Positions 1 through 9,155 of a DNA stretch of 64,000 bases are shown here, one piece after another (within the stretch, counting starts at the first letter, position 1; each line of letters begins with the position of its first letter). The DNA comes from Ralstonia pickettii. Its GTDB lineage: Bacteria; Pseudomonadota; Gammaproteobacteria; Burkholderiales; Burkholderiaceae. The DNA lies in contig NZ_JFZG01000006.1 in NCBI RefSeq assembly GCF_000607165.1, positions 930,001 to 994,000 of the forward strand, given 5' to 3'. The position numbers were made by a program, and so were the translations under genes. The notes under the pieces are model-generated. The model was given only the letters and a program-made list of their open reading frames with translations, was not told the DNA's origin and searched no databases.

Positions 1-556
1 AGCACAGCAGCGTGAGCACTGCGCCAATCAGCATGTTCAGGCCGGTGTCTGACGAGAAGGAACTCAGCAGCACGCGCAGCGCATTGGCTTCCACCATGGG
101 GCTCGACGCGACCGAGATCAGCTCCAGCGCCATCATGATCAGCCCCAGGCCGATCAGCACCCGCCCGAAGTGCCCCACTGCATTGCCCTTGCGCGACAGA
201 TGCAGGATCACGCCAAAGAAGATCAGCAGCGGCGACAGCCACGACAAGTCCAGCGCAAATACCTGCGCCATGATGGCCGTGCCCACGTTGGCACCCAGCA
301 GAATCGCCAGCGCCGACGACACGCCCATCAGTCCTTGAGCAACAAACGCCCCGACGATGGTGGCCGTCGCGTTACTGCTCTGCACCAGGCACGTCACGCC
401 AATGCCGGCCAGCAGTGCAGAGAATCGGTTCGATACGCTGCGCGACAACAGGCGGCGCAAGTCCGCGCCGTAGAGGCGCAACATGCCGACCTTGACGGTC
501 TGCGTGCCCCATACCAACAGGGCGACGCCGGAAAGCAGCTTGAGCAGGGTGATCAT
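1..556 (-). CDS. Na/Pi cotransporter family protein (partial, 3' end outside window)
   Basis: The reading frame opens at an ATG at 556 and runs off the left edge without a stop, giving about 185 visible residues. It is a very hydrophobic inner-membrane protein. Residues 59-64 read QSSNAT, matching the QSS signature of NaPi-II/NptA phosphate:sodium symporters, and they sit between predicted membrane helices. The family normally has two inverted repeats of this motif, sometimes followed by a cytoplasmic PhoU-like domain; only the first repeat is visible here. The family takes up phosphate with sodium, or exports it in the YjbB subgroup, and the visible part cannot separate these. It lies just downstream of a LysE-type exporter on the same strand. 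Confidence 0.8.
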   Translation of the reverse strand, partial: MITLLKLLSGVALLVWGTQTVKVGMLRLYGADLRRLLSRSVSNRFSALLAGIGVTCLVQSSNATATIVGAFVAQGLMGVSSALAILLGANVGTAIMAQVFALDLSWLSPLLIFFGVILHLSRKGNAVGHFGRVLIGLGLIMMALELISVASSPMVEANALRVLLSSFSSDTGLNMLIGAVLTLLC

Positions 557-575
557 TGTTGCCGTGCAGTCTTGC

Positions 576-1196
576 TTATTTGGTCAGGGCGACCCGCAGG
601 CCCAGCCCGATGAAAATGCAGCCGCTCACCCGGTCGAGCCACAGAGAGGCGCGCGGCGTGCGGCGCATCCAACCGCCCAGCGCGGCCGCGCACCAGCCGT
701 AGATGCCGAACACAACGATGGTCTGCGCCATGAACACGCCGCCCAGCAGCAACATCTGCAGCGCCGCATGGCCGGCCTGCGCATCCACAAACTGCGGCAG
801 GAACACCACGAAGAACAACGTCACCTTCGGGTTGAGCAGATTGGCAAAGACGCTCTGGCGATACACCTGCCACAAGTCTGGCACCGCCTGCGGTCCAGCA
901 TGATTCGGGCCGATGCCGCCCTTGCTGCGCAGTGCCCGAATGCCTAGCCAGATCAGGTACGCCGCGCCCAGCCAGCGGATCGCCTGGAACGCCACCGGGG
1001 ACGATTGCAGCACGGCTGCCAGCCCGAGCGCCGCCAGTGTCGTGTGAAACAGGCAGCCTGACGCGAACCCCGCTGCCGCCGACAGACCCGCCTGACGGCC
1101 CTGGCTTGCGCCGCGTGCAATGACCTGCAGGTTGTCCGGCCCCGGCATCACCGTAATGGCAATCGAAGTCAGCAGGAATAGCAATACGTGGGGCAT
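576..1196 (-). CDS. LysE/RhtB family amino acid exporter
   Basis: A 206-residue inner-membrane protein of the LysE/RhtB translocator family, which exports amino acids or related metabolites. The family motif PGPDN is at residues 18-22, and about six hydrophobic segments follow, as usual for this length. The frame is open upstream to 1235, but I chose the ATG at 1196 because a GGGAGA ribosome binding site lies 5 bases before it and the family starts here. It is transcribed toward the Na/Pi transporter, 19 bases away, so the two may be cotranscribed. The substrate cannot be read from sequence. Confidence 0.85.
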   Translation of the reverse strand: MPHVLLFLLTSIAITVMPGPDNLQVIARGASQGRQAGLSAAAGFASGCLFHTTLAALGLAAVLQSSPVAFQAIRWLGAAYLIWLGIRALRSKGGIGPNHAGPQAVPDLWQVYRQSVFANLLNPKVTLFFVVFLPQFVDAQAGHAALQMLLLGGVFMAQTIVVFGIYGWCAAALGGWMRRTPRASLWLDRVSGCIFIGLGLRVALTK

Positions 1197-1320
1197 CGAC
1201 GTCTCCCAGGGTGCGGCGGAAATGGAAAGGATCATGCTACTGCGCGCGGCAGTAGAACGTCATACTTTTGTCACATGAGCGTATGCGACTCGCGCATCAC
1301 GCAAAGGCAGTGGGGGCGGC

Positions 1321-1929
1321 TCAGTGCCCATCAAAGCGGCAGACCGTGAAGAGCGGCAGCCCGCCATCGATCAGCAATTGCGAGCCGCCCAATTCGGGCA
1401 GGTCAACAATCGCCGCGCCCTCCACCACTGTCGCGCCCAGCCGTTCAAGCAGACGCTTGCCGGCCATCATGGTGCCGCCGGTGGCGATCAGGTCGTCGAT
1501 CAACAGGACGCGATCGCCGGGCTTGCAGGCATCGGCGTGGATTTCCACCGTCGCGCTGCCGTATTCGAGCATGTACTCCTCGGCCACCGTGTTGAACGGC
1601 AGCTTGCCTTTCTTGCGGATCGGCACAAATCCGAGGTTCAGCTCATACGCCACGATTGAGCCGAGGATGAATCCGCGCGCATCGATGCCCGCCACCAGAT
1701 TCAGCCCCTGCCCCATGTAGCGATGGACGAACACGTCCACCAGCACGCGCAGGCTCTTCGGGTCCTGCAGCAGCGGCGTGATATCGCGAAACATGACCCC
1801 GGCCTGCGGCCAATCCGGCACCGTGCGGATGCGGTCGCGCAGGTAACGCGATACATCGCCCAATTCGGTGGAAGCGGGAATGGACGACGGCGTCAGCAGC
1901 GCCGCCTGGTGAGGAGGAACTTGGTTCAT
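1321..1929 (-). CDS. apt: Adenine phosphoribosyltransferase
   Basis: This cytoplasmic purine-salvage enzyme converts adenine and PRPP into AMP and pyrophosphate. At 202 residues it is slightly longer than the usual 170-180 because of a short N-terminal extension. The PRPP-binding motif [13 protein letters not shown] is at residues 141-153, and the FRDITPLL segment typical of Apt is near residue 47. The open frame extends to 2043, but the ATG at 1929 gives the normal length and the upstream part is not Apt-like. It is divergent from the DJ-1/PfpI gene, with about 107 bases between starts. Confidence 0.93.
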   Translation of the reverse strand: MNQVPPHQAALLTPSSIPASTELGDVSRYLRDRIRTVPDWPQAGVMFRDITPLLQDPKSLRVLVDVFVHRYMGQGLNLVAGIDARGFILGSIVAYELNLGFVPIRKKGKLPFNTVAEEYMLEYGSATVEIHADACKPGDRVLLIDDLIATGGTMMAGKRLLERLGATVVEGAAIVDLPELGGSQLLIDGGLPLFTVCRFDGH

Positions 1930-2036
1930 GGCAAAAACAGGAAAGCAGGAACGTGGTCTGCGGTAATGGGCTACCACCCGGGCCGAATGGCGCCGAACCA
2001 CAATGGGCAAACCCCAACCATACAGGAGACGCGGCG

Positions 2037-2615
2037 ATGGCAAAGAAAATTCTGATGCTGGTCGGCGACTACGTGGAGGACTACGAAGTCATGGTCCCCT
2101 TCCAGGCGCTGCAGATGGTCGGCCACACGGTGCACGCCGTCTGTCCGGACAAGCGCGCTGGCGATTCCGTCGCGACCGCCGTTCACGATTTCGAAGGCGC
2201 GCAGACGTACTCCGAAAAACCCGGCCATCGCTTCACCGTCAACGCCACCTTCGCCGACATCGACCCGGCAGCGTATGACGCACTTGTCGTGCCCGGCGGC
2301 CGCGCGCCCGAATACCTGCGACTGAACGCCGGCGTGCTTGATGTCGTGCGGCACTTCGCCCATGCGGACAAACCCATCGCGGCCATCTGCCACGGTGCAC
2401 AGCTGCTATCGGCGGCGGGTGTGCTGGAAGGCAAGGCGTGCTCGGCATATCCGGCATGTGGCCCCGAAGTCACGGCGGCGGGCGGCACCTTCAAGGACAT
2501 CCCCGTCGACCAGGCCCACACCGACGGCAAGCTGGTCACGGCGCCCGCCTGGCCGGCACATCCGGCGTGGTTGGCACAGTTTCTTGAAGTCCTGGGCACG
2601 CGGGTTCTACACTGA
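2037..2615 (+). CDS. DJ-1/PfpI family protein
   Basis: A 192-residue protein of the class I glutamine amidotransferase-like DJ-1/PfpI superfamily. The nucleophile-elbow cysteine is in AICHG at residues 116-120, and a [12 protein letters not shown] segment precedes it. Members act as proteases, glyoxalases or deglycases, or chaperones, so the exact reaction is not predictable. The start at 2037 is set by an AGGAG site 9 bases upstream; a longer frame to 1953 exists but begins in the apt intergenic region. No close functional partner is visible nearby. Confidence 0.85.
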   Translation: MAKKILMLVGDYVEDYEVMVPFQALQMVGHTVHAVCPDKRAGDSVATAVHDFEGAQTYSEKPGHRFTVNATFADIDPAAYDALVVPGGRAPEYLRLNAGVLDVVRHFAHADKPIAAICHGAQLLSAAGVLEGKACSAYPACGPEVTAAGGTFKDIPVDQAHTDGKLVTAPAWPAHPAWLAQFLEVLGTRVLH

Positions 2616-2656
2616 TTCGGTTGCCCGCACGCCGGGCGCCCCAGGAGCCCCCGGCC

Positions 2657-3061
2657 ATGTGCGAAATCTTCATCCGCGCCAATCCCCATTCCTACGACAG
2701 CCTCGCGCGTTCGCTACGCCTGCACGGCGTGGCGACCAGCGTGCGGCTGGAGTGCCTGTTCTGGGAGGTGCTCGAAGAGATTGGCCAGCGCGATGGCCTG
2801 ACGGTCAACCAGCTCATCAGCAAGCTTTACGACGAGTTGTTCGAGCGTCGCGGCGAGGTGGCGAACTTCGCGTCGTTCCTACGCGTCTGCTGCCTGCGCT
2901 ATCTCATGCTGAAGCAGGAGGGGCGCATTCCGGCCGATACGCGGGTGTCGATCAGCTCGCTCGATGCCGCGGCGGTGCTGGATGGCCTGCCGGCCAACAT
3001 GGCCGATGCCCCACCGCCGCGCCGCTCGCGCGGGCCGCTACTGGAAACGTTCATCAAGTAA
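2657..3061 (+). CDS. Ribbon-helix-helix domain protein
   Basis: A 134-residue protein. The segment at about residues 15-65 (SLRLHGVATSVRLE through a helical stretch to LTVNQLISKLYDEL) fits the RHH_4 type of ribbon-helix-helix fold, a small dimeric DNA-binding domain. The C-terminal half is less conserved and ends in a proline/arginine patch. The start is supported by CCAGGAG about 10 bases upstream. It ends 10 bases from the convergent antiporter gene. Its target is unknown, and DNA binding is inferred from fold resemblance only. Confidence 0.7.
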   Translation: MCEIFIRANPHSYDSLARSLRLHGVATSVRLECLFWEVLEEIGQRDGLTVNQLISKLYDELFERRGEVANFASFLRVCCLRYLMLKQEGRIPADTRVSISSLDAAAVLDGLPANMADAPPPRRSRGPLLETFIK

Positions 3062-3070
3062 GCGCTGGCA

Positions 3071-5050
3071 TCAACGCGGCGAGAGCCGCTCCTCGGCCAT
3101 CTGCAGCCCCTCGGGTGTGCCGCGCAGCACAACGATATCGCCCAGCTCCAGCACCGTATCTGGATCGGGATCGAGCGCGCGAATGCCCTGGCGCCGAATC
3201 GCCGTGACCGACGTCTTGAACGTTTCCAGCCCCATCGTGCCGAGCTTATGGCCGATGGCAGGCGAGCCTTTGACCAACGGCACCGAGTGCAGGCGCACGG
3301 CGTCGCGCTCGAGCATGTCCTCCTCGTCATCCTGACCATGGAAGTAGCCGCGCAGCAGGCTGTAGCGTGCATCGCGCATCTCCTGCGCACGGCGCACCAC
3401 GCGGCGCAGCGGCACGCCCAGCAGCACCAGCGCGTGTGAGGCCAGCATCAGGCTCCCTTCGATGATCTCGGGGACGACCTCGGTGGCGCCGGCTTGCTGC
3501 AGGCGATCCAGGTCGGCATCGTCGATGGTGCGCACGATCACGGGCAGGGTCGGCTCCAGCGCCTGCACGTGGTGCAGCACCTTCAATGCTGAAGCCGTAT
3601 CGGCATAGGTAATGGCGACCGCCGCTGCGCGGTGGATACCGGCGGCCACCAGCGACTCGCGCCGCGCCGCGTCGCCATAGACGACGTGCTCGCCCGCGGC
3701 CGCAGCCTCGCGCACGCGGTCGGGGTCCAGATCGAGCGCGACATAGCCGATGCCTTCCTGCTCCACCATATGCGCCAGATTCTGGCCGCTGCGCCCGTAG
3801 CCGCAGATGATGACGTGGCGCTCGGTGGCAATGCTCTGCGCGGCAATCTTGGTCATGGCCAGCGATTGCATCAGCCAGTCCGTGCGCGACAGCCGCATGG
3901 CAATCACGTCGCTGTACTGGATCAGGAACGGCGCCAGCAGCATCGACAAAAGCATCGCCGCCAGGATCGCCTGGCCGAGCAGCGGGTCGATCAGTCTCAT
4001 GCCGTCAATCTGGTTCAGCAGCACGAAGCCGAACTCACCGGCCTGCGCCAGCCCCAGGGCCGTACGGATCGCCGCACCGCCACCTGAACCGAAGGCCCGC
4101 GCCAGCAGCGCAATCAACACAAACTTGAACAGCACCGGCGCCATCACCAGCCCCAGCACCAGCGCCCAGTGCTCGAAGACCACGCGCGGGTCCAGCAGCA
4201 TACCGACCGTCACGAAGAACAGCCCCAGCAGCACGTCGCGGAACGGCTTGATGTCTTCTTCCACCTGCAGCTTGTACGGCGTTTCCGACACCAGCATGCC
4301 GGCCAGGAATGCGCCCAGCGCCATCGAGAGGCCCAGCCGCTCCGTCAGCGCCGCCATGCCCAGCGTGACCAGCAGCAGGTTCAGCATGAACAGCTCCTGC
4401 GAGCGCCGCGCCGCCACGAGGTGGAACCAGCGCGACAGCAGCTTCTGCCCCAGAAACAGGATCAGCACCAGCGCGACGGTGATCTTGAGCGCGGCAATGG
4501 ACAGCGCTAGCACGAGGTCCGTTGGGTTCTTGCCCAATGACGGCACCACGATCAGCAACAGCACGACCGCCAGATCCTGGAACAGCAACACGCTGATGAT
4601 GTTGCGGCCGTGCTCGGTCTCGAGCTGCAGACGCTCGGCCAGCATTTTTGAGACGATGGCCGTGGAAGACATGGCCAACGCGCCGCCCAGTGCCAGGCCT
4701 GCCTGCCAAGACAGCGGGTACCAGTGGGACAGCACCATCGAAACGGGAATCGTGAGCAGGATGGTCAGTCCCACCTGCGACGCCCCGAGCCCCAGCACCA
4801 GCCGCCGCATCGAACGCAGCTTGGAGAGGTTGAACTCCAGCCCGATCGAGAACATCAGGAAGACCACCCCGAATTCCGCCAGGTAGCGCGTCTGCGCCGT
4901 ATCGGATTCCAGCCCTGTCGCCTTCGGCCCGATGAGGACGCCCACCACGAGGTATGCCAGCATCGGCGGCAATTGCAGCATCCGGAACAGCACCACGCCG
5001 ATCACGGCGGCGGCCAGCAACACGAGGGTGAGTTCCAGCGGCGAATGCAT
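3071..5050 (-). CDS. Kef-type monovalent cation:proton antiporter (CPA2) with RCK domain
   Basis: A 659-residue inner-membrane antiporter of the CPA2 family. Residues 1 to about 390 hold roughly 12 membrane helices of the Na/H exchanger domain. An RCK/TrkA-N nucleotide-binding domain follows, with the Rossmann motif GYGRSG near residue 415, and a TrkA-C domain closes the protein. This order matches KefB/KefC/YbaL, which move K+ or other cations against protons under ligand control. The open frame reaches 5302 upstream, but the ATG at 5050 (MHSPLELTL) starts at the first membrane helix. It is divergent from kdsD. The specific ion is not determinable. Confidence 0.88.
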   Translation of the reverse strand: MHSPLELTLVLLAAAVIGVVLFRMLQLPPMLAYLVVGVLIGPKATGLESDTAQTRYLAEFGVVFLMFSIGLEFNLSKLRSMRRLVLGLGASQVGLTILLTIPVSMVLSHWYPLSWQAGLALGGALAMSSTAIVSKMLAERLQLETEHGRNIISVLLFQDLAVVLLLIVVPSLGKNPTDLVLALSIAALKITVALVLILFLGQKLLSRWFHLVAARRSQELFMLNLLLVTLGMAALTERLGLSMALGAFLAGMLVSETPYKLQVEEDIKPFRDVLLGLFFVTVGMLLDPRVVFEHWALVLGLVMAPVLFKFVLIALLARAFGSGGGAAIRTALGLAQAGEFGFVLLNQIDGMRLIDPLLGQAILAAMLLSMLLAPFLIQYSDVIAMRLSRTDWLMQSLAMTKIAAQSIATERHVIICGYGRSGQNLAHMVEQEGIGYVALDLDPDRVREAAAAGEHVVYGDAARRESLVAAGIHRAAAVAITYADTASALKVLHHVQALEPTLPVIVRTIDDADLDRLQQAGATEVVPEIIEGSLMLASHALVLLGVPLRRVVRRAQEMRDARYSLLRGYFHGQDDEEDMLERDAVRLHSVPLVKGSPAIGHKLGTMGLETFKTSVTAIRRQGIRALDPDPDTVLELGDIVVLRGTPEGLQMAEERLSPR

Positions 5051-5360
5051 GCGACGCGAAAAAACCAATCGAAAGGGGTTGGACAGGAGGGCCGGATGCC
5101 GCGCATCAAGACGGTGCGTGCGCAAGCGAGCACGCAGGCGCTGCAAGACCGATGCCAGGATATAAACGAAGAACGCGATACGCGAGACGCCGCAGAGCAA
5201 AAAATGACGGCGTGGCGACGGGAAGAAAGTGATTTGGAAGCCGAATGCCGCGGCGCAGCAAAACGGAGCGCCCGCACGCTCCGCCCACTCCCCGCAAGTC
5301 AAGTCCCAACGCGCCGCCAGCGGCCGAGGACTGTGTCAATCGTTGTTATACTTCGCCGCC

Positions 5361-6344
5361 ATGATAGCGAATTTCAATCCGGACCGAGCGCTTGCGCTAG
5401 CGCAGCAAACCTTCGACATCGAAGCGCGAGCCGTACTCGGTCTCAAAACCCAGGTGTCCGCCGACTTTGCGCGCGCGGTCGAAATGGTGCTCGGCTGCAC
5501 CGGCCGTGTCGTCGTGTCCGGCATGGGCAAATCGGGCCACGTGGCGCGCAAGATTGCCGCCACGCTGGCCTCGACCGGCACGCCGGCCTTCTTCGTGCAC
5601 CCGGCCGAAGCCAGCCATGGCGATCTCGGCATGGTCACCCGCGACGACGTTTTCATCGGCTTTTCCAATTCCGGCGAAGTGTCGGAGCTGAACGTCATCC
5701 TGCCGCTGGTCAAGCGGATGGGCGCCAAGCTGATCGCCGTCACGGGCAACCCGGAGTCCTCGCTCGGCAAGCACGCCGACGTGGTGCTCAACTCGCATGT
5801 CGATGTCGAAGCCTGCCCGCTGAACCTTGCTCCCACCGCCAGCACCACCGCGCAGATCGCGCTGGGCGATGCGCTGGCCGTGGCCGTGCTCGACGCACGC
5901 GGCTTCGGTGCAGAAGACTTCGCACGCTCGCATCCGGGCGGATCGCTCGGCCGCAAGCTGCTAACGCACGTGCGTGACGTCATGCGCGCCGGCGACGCCA
6001 TCCCCCGCGTGGACCAAGACACGTCGCTGTCGCAGGCGCTGATGGAAATCACCCGCAAGGGCATGGCGATGACCGCCGTGGTCGATGCCCAAGGCCGCGC
6101 CGTGGGCGTGTTCACCGACGGCGACCTGCGCCGCCTGCTCGAAACCCCGCGCGACTGGCGCACCGTGCCCATCCACGAGGTCATGCACAGCAACCCGCGC
6201 TCGGTCGGCCCCGACCAGCTCGCCGTTGAAGCCGTCGAAGTCATGGAAACGCACCGCATCAACCAGTTGCTGGTGGTCGATGCCGCCGGCCTGCTGGTCG
6301 GCGCGCTGCACATCCACGACCTGACGCGGGCCAAGGTCATCTGA
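5361..6344 (+). CDS. kdsD: D-arabinose-5-phosphate isomerase
   Basis: KdsD interconverts ribulose 5-phosphate and arabinose 5-phosphate, the first step of Kdo synthesis for lipopolysaccharide. The 327-residue protein has an N-terminal SIS sugar-isomerase domain with the GMGKSGHVARK motif near residue 55 and the HPAEASHGDLGM active-site segment, followed by two CBS domains (about residues 205-325). The start at 5361 matches the family length; the frame upstream crosses a probable promoter. kdsC follows 16 bases downstream, and then the lpt genes, so it heads an envelope operon. Confidence 0.94.
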   Translation: MIANFNPDRALALAQQTFDIEARAVLGLKTQVSADFARAVEMVLGCTGRVVVSGMGKSGHVARKIAATLASTGTPAFFVHPAEASHGDLGMVTRDDVFIGFSNSGEVSELNVILPLVKRMGAKLIAVTGNPESSLGKHADVVLNSHVDVEACPLNLAPTASTTAQIALGDALAVAVLDARGFGAEDFARSHPGGSLGRKLLTHVRDVMRAGDAIPRVDQDTSLSQALMEITRKGMAMTAVVDAQGRAVGVFTDGDLRRLLETPRDWRTVPIHEVMHSNPRSVGPDQLAVEAVEVMETHRINQLLVVDAAGLLVGALHIHDLTRAKVI

Positions 6345-6360
6345 CCCGCCCACGCCACTG

Positions 6361-6957
6361 ATGATCACTCCGGCCCCATTTCCCACCGACAGCGTCCACA
6401 GCAACATCGACGCACGCTTTCCGCAGGCAATGGAACGCGCCGCGCGTGTGCGTCTGATGGTGTTCGATGTGGATGGCGTGCTGACCGACGGCCGCCTGCT
6501 TGTCGGCCCTGAGGGTGAAATCAGCAAGGCGTTCGACACGCTCGACGGCCACGGCATCAAGCTGCTGGCACAGGCCGGCGTCACCACGGCCATCATCTCC
6601 GGACGGCAATCCGAAATCGTAGCCTGGCGCGCCGGGGAACTCGGCATCGAACATCTGTACCAAGGCGTAGCCGACAAGCGCGAGGCATTTGCCCGCCTGC
6701 TGGCTGCCACGCAACTTCAGGCCACCGACGCCGGCTACATGGGCGACGACTGGCCCGACCTGCCGGTAATGACGATGGTGGGCTTTACCGCCTGCCCCGC
6801 CCAGGCCCATGCCGAACTGCGCAGCCGCGCCCACTACGTCGCCCAGGCTACGGGAGGACGTGGCGCCGTGCGGGAAGTGGCCGACCTGATCCTCAAGGCT
6901 CAAGGCGCCTATGACGCCCTGCTTGCGCAACTGCTGCAGGCCCCGCAATCCTTCTGA
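6361..6957 (+). CDS. kdsC: 3-deoxy-D-manno-octulosonate 8-phosphate phosphatase
   Basis: KdsC removes phosphate from Kdo 8-phosphate to give Kdo for the lipopolysaccharide core. It is a C0-type HAD phosphatase of 198 residues. The nucleophile motif FDVDGVLTDG is at residues 35-44, and the acidic MGDDWPDLP segment near residue 125 supplies the Mg ligands. It sits between kdsD and lptC with short gaps of 16 and 4 bases, consistent with one transcript. The N-terminal 25 residues before the HAD core are slightly longer than in E. coli. Confidence 0.93.
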   Translation: MITPAPFPTDSVHSNIDARFPQAMERAARVRLMVFDVDGVLTDGRLLVGPEGEISKAFDTLDGHGIKLLAQAGVTTAIISGRQSEIVAWRAGELGIEHLYQGVADKREAFARLLAATQLQATDAGYMGDDWPDLPVMTMVGFTACPAQAHAELRSRAHYVAQATGGRGAVREVADLILKAQGAYDALLAQLLQAPQSF

Positions 6958-6961
6958 CTCC

Positions 6962-7594
6962 ATGGCCAGCGAACGCTCCCAACGCCTCGTCTCCACCGTG
7001 CTGCAGGTCATGCTGCGCGGGCTGCCGATCCTGCTGATGGCGATCGTCTGCGGCGTCACGTTCCTGCTCGTGCAGGTCAATACGCCACAAACCGACGAAG
7101 CCGCCACCCAGCCCAAGCGCCACATCGCTGACTACACCATGGACGGCATCTCGGCCACTGCCCTGGACGAGACCGGCACGACCAAATACCGCTTCACCGG
7201 CGTCCACATGAATCACTATGAGGACGACCTGACCTACGACGTCACGTATCCCGCACTGCGCGTTTATGCGCCCGATCGCCCGCAGGTCACCGCCCGTGCA
7301 GACCTTGGCAAGATGAACGGCGACGGCACCATCGTTGATCTGTACAACAACGCCAAGGTCATCCGCGCGCAGGGCCCCGACGCCCGCCAGGACCCGCTGA
7401 TGACGGCCGATTCGACGTACTTCCAGGTGCTGCTCAACGACGACATCGTGCGTACCGACAAGCCGGTCGAGCTGCACCGGGGGCCGTCGATCATGAACGC
7501 CAACGGCCTCACCTTCAACAACGTGACGCGCCAAGTACAATTGCTTGGCAACGTGCGCGGCCGAATCGAAGGGCTGGGGGCGCCGAAGCAGTAA
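6962..7594 (+). CDS. lptC: LPS export ABC transporter periplasmic protein LptC
   Basis: LptC links the LptB2FG inner-membrane transporter to the periplasmic LptA bridge in lipopolysaccharide export. The 210-residue protein has one N-terminal membrane anchor (about residues 15-38) and a periplasmic beta-jellyroll of the LptC/OstA class. The start at 6962 follows the kdsC stop by 4 bases. Position between kdsC and lptA, as in other proteobacteria, supports the call more than any single motif because LptC is poorly conserved. Confidence 0.9.
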   Translation: MASERSQRLVSTVLQVMLRGLPILLMAIVCGVTFLLVQVNTPQTDEAATQPKRHIADYTMDGISATALDETGTTKYRFTGVHMNHYEDDLTYDVTYPALRVYAPDRPQVTARADLGKMNGDGTIVDLYNNAKVIRAQGPDARQDPLMTADSTYFQVLLNDDIVRTDKPVELHRGPSIMNANGLTFNNVTRQVQLLGNVRGRIEGLGAPKQ

Positions 7595-7652
7595 ACTCTG
7601 CCCCCGAACCTGACAACGCCCACCGACCGCGCCCTTCTCCGACGTGATCCCC

Positions 7653-8240
7653 ATGACTGACTCCCTCCGTGCTGCCGGCCTCGCCATCGTCGCTGCGCTG
7701 CTGTTACCGGCCCTGCCCGCGCACGCCGAGCGCGCCGACCGCGACAAGCCGCTCGTACTCGAAGCCGACAACGCCAGCTACGACGATCTGAAGCAGGTCT
7801 ATCACTTGACCGGCAACGTAGTGCTGACCAAGGGCACCATGGTGCTGCGCTCCGACGAGGCCGATCTGCGGACCGATCCCGAGGGCTACAACTACGCCGT
7901 CGCCACATCCAAGCCCGGCAATCTCGCCTTCATTCGCCAGAAGCGGGACAACGTCGACGAATACATCCAGGGTTGGGGCGAGCGCATCGAATACGACGGC
8001 AAGCAAGAGATTTCCAAGCTGATCAGCCGCGCACGCATGGAGCGCCTGCAAGGCGCGACGCAGCTCGACGAGATCCGCGGCGCGGTCATCACGTACGATG
8101 GACAGAAGGAGTTCTACACGGCCTCGGGCGGCGCGGAAAACGCCACCTCCGCCAATCCGTCGGGCCGCGTGCGCGCCGTTCTCGCACCGCGCACAAGCAC
8201 ACCTGCCGCGCCGGCATCTACCCCGGCCGCCAAGCCCTGA
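7653..8240 (+). CDS. lptA: LPS transport periplasmic protein LptA
   Basis: LptA forms the periplasmic filament that carries lipopolysaccharide from LptC to LptD. The 195-residue precursor has a signal peptide ending near ALPAHA (about residue 25), then an OstA-type beta-jellyroll with the VYHLTGNVVLTKG pattern, and an Ala/Pro/Thr-rich tail that is probably disordered. A GTG at 7644 is an alternative start three codons upstream; the ATG at 7653 gives the better signal peptide. It lies between lptC and lptB. Confidence 0.92.
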   Translation: MTDSLRAAGLAIVAALLLPALPAHAERADRDKPLVLEADNASYDDLKQVYHLTGNVVLTKGTMVLRSDEADLRTDPEGYNYAVATSKPGNLAFIRQKRDNVDEYIQGWGERIEYDGKQEISKLISRARMERLQGATQLDEIRGAVITYDGQKEFYTASGGAENATSANPSGRVRAVLAPRTSTPAAPASTPAAKP

Positions 8241-8270
8241 TCTGTACTGCCTGTCTTTTCTGTTTCGCTT

Positions 8271-9059
8271 ATGTCTGCCACCACCCTCGCCCCCAAAACT
8301 GCAGCGCCGCAGGCCACGACGTCCAGCACGCTGGTCGTCCGCCATCTGAAGAAGCGCTACGGCACGCGCACGGTGGTCAAGGACGTGTCGCTTGACGTGA
8401 AAAGTGGCGAGGTGGTCGGCCTGCTCGGCCCCAACGGCGCGGGCAAGACGACCTCTTTCTACATGATCGTCGGCCTGGTGGCGCTGGACGCCGGCGACAT
8501 CGTGCTCGACGGCGAACACATCAGCCGCCTGCCGATCCACCAGCGTGCGCGCATGGGCCTGTCGTATCTGCCGCAGGAAGCGTCGGTGTTCCGCAAGCTC
8601 AACGTGCAGGAAAACATCCGCGCGGTGCTCGAACTGCAGGAACAGAACGGCAAGAAGCTCTCGCAAGACGAAGTCAACCGCCGCCTTGACGGCCTGCTCG
8701 ACGACTTGCAGATCGCCCACCTGCGCGACAACCCTGCGCTGTCCCTATCGGGTGGTGAACGCCGCCGCGTGGAGATTGCCCGCGCGCTGGCCTCATCGCC
8801 GCGCTTCATCCTGCTCGATGAACCGTTTGCCGGCGTCGATCCGATCGCGGTGGGCGAGATTCAACGCATCGTCAGCTTCCTGAAAGACCGCAATATCGGC
8901 GTGCTGATCACCGATCACAACGTGCGAGAAACGCTGGGCATCTGCGATCACGCCTATATCATCAGCGAAGGCACCGTGCTGGCTGCGGGCATGCCGGAAC
9001 AGATCATCGAGAACGAGGATGTACGCAAGGTGTATCTGGGCGATAACTTCCGGATGTAA
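8271..9059 (+). CDS. lptB: LPS export ABC transporter ATP-binding protein LptB
   Basis: LptB is the cytoplasmic ATPase that powers lipopolysaccharide extraction by LptFG. The 262-residue protein has a Walker A GPNGAGKT, a Q-loop in LPQEASVF, the ABC signature [13 protein letters not shown] and a Walker B FILLDEPF followed by the switch histidine in TDHNVRE. About 20 extra N-terminal residues precede the core and are rich in Ala/Thr. It follows lptA and precedes rpoN by 96 bases. lptF and lptG are not in the window. Confidence 0.95.
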   Translation: MSATTLAPKTAAPQATTSSTLVVRHLKKRYGTRTVVKDVSLDVKSGEVVGLLGPNGAGKTTSFYMIVGLVALDAGDIVLDGEHISRLPIHQRARMGLSYLPQEASVFRKLNVQENIRAVLELQEQNGKKLSQDEVNRRLDGLLDDLQIAHLRDNPALSLSGGERRRVEIARALASSPRFILLDEPFAGVDPIAVGEIQRIVSFLKDRNIGVLITDHNVRETLGICDHAYIISEGTVLAAGMPEQIIENEDVRKVYLGDNFRM

Positions 9060-9155
9060 GCCACACCGCACGCCTACGCCTTAAGGACGTGGCAAAGCCG
9101 CACCTTAAAGCAAAATCCGTTCCATCGACCGAGTGTTGGGCATAGAATAGCCCGC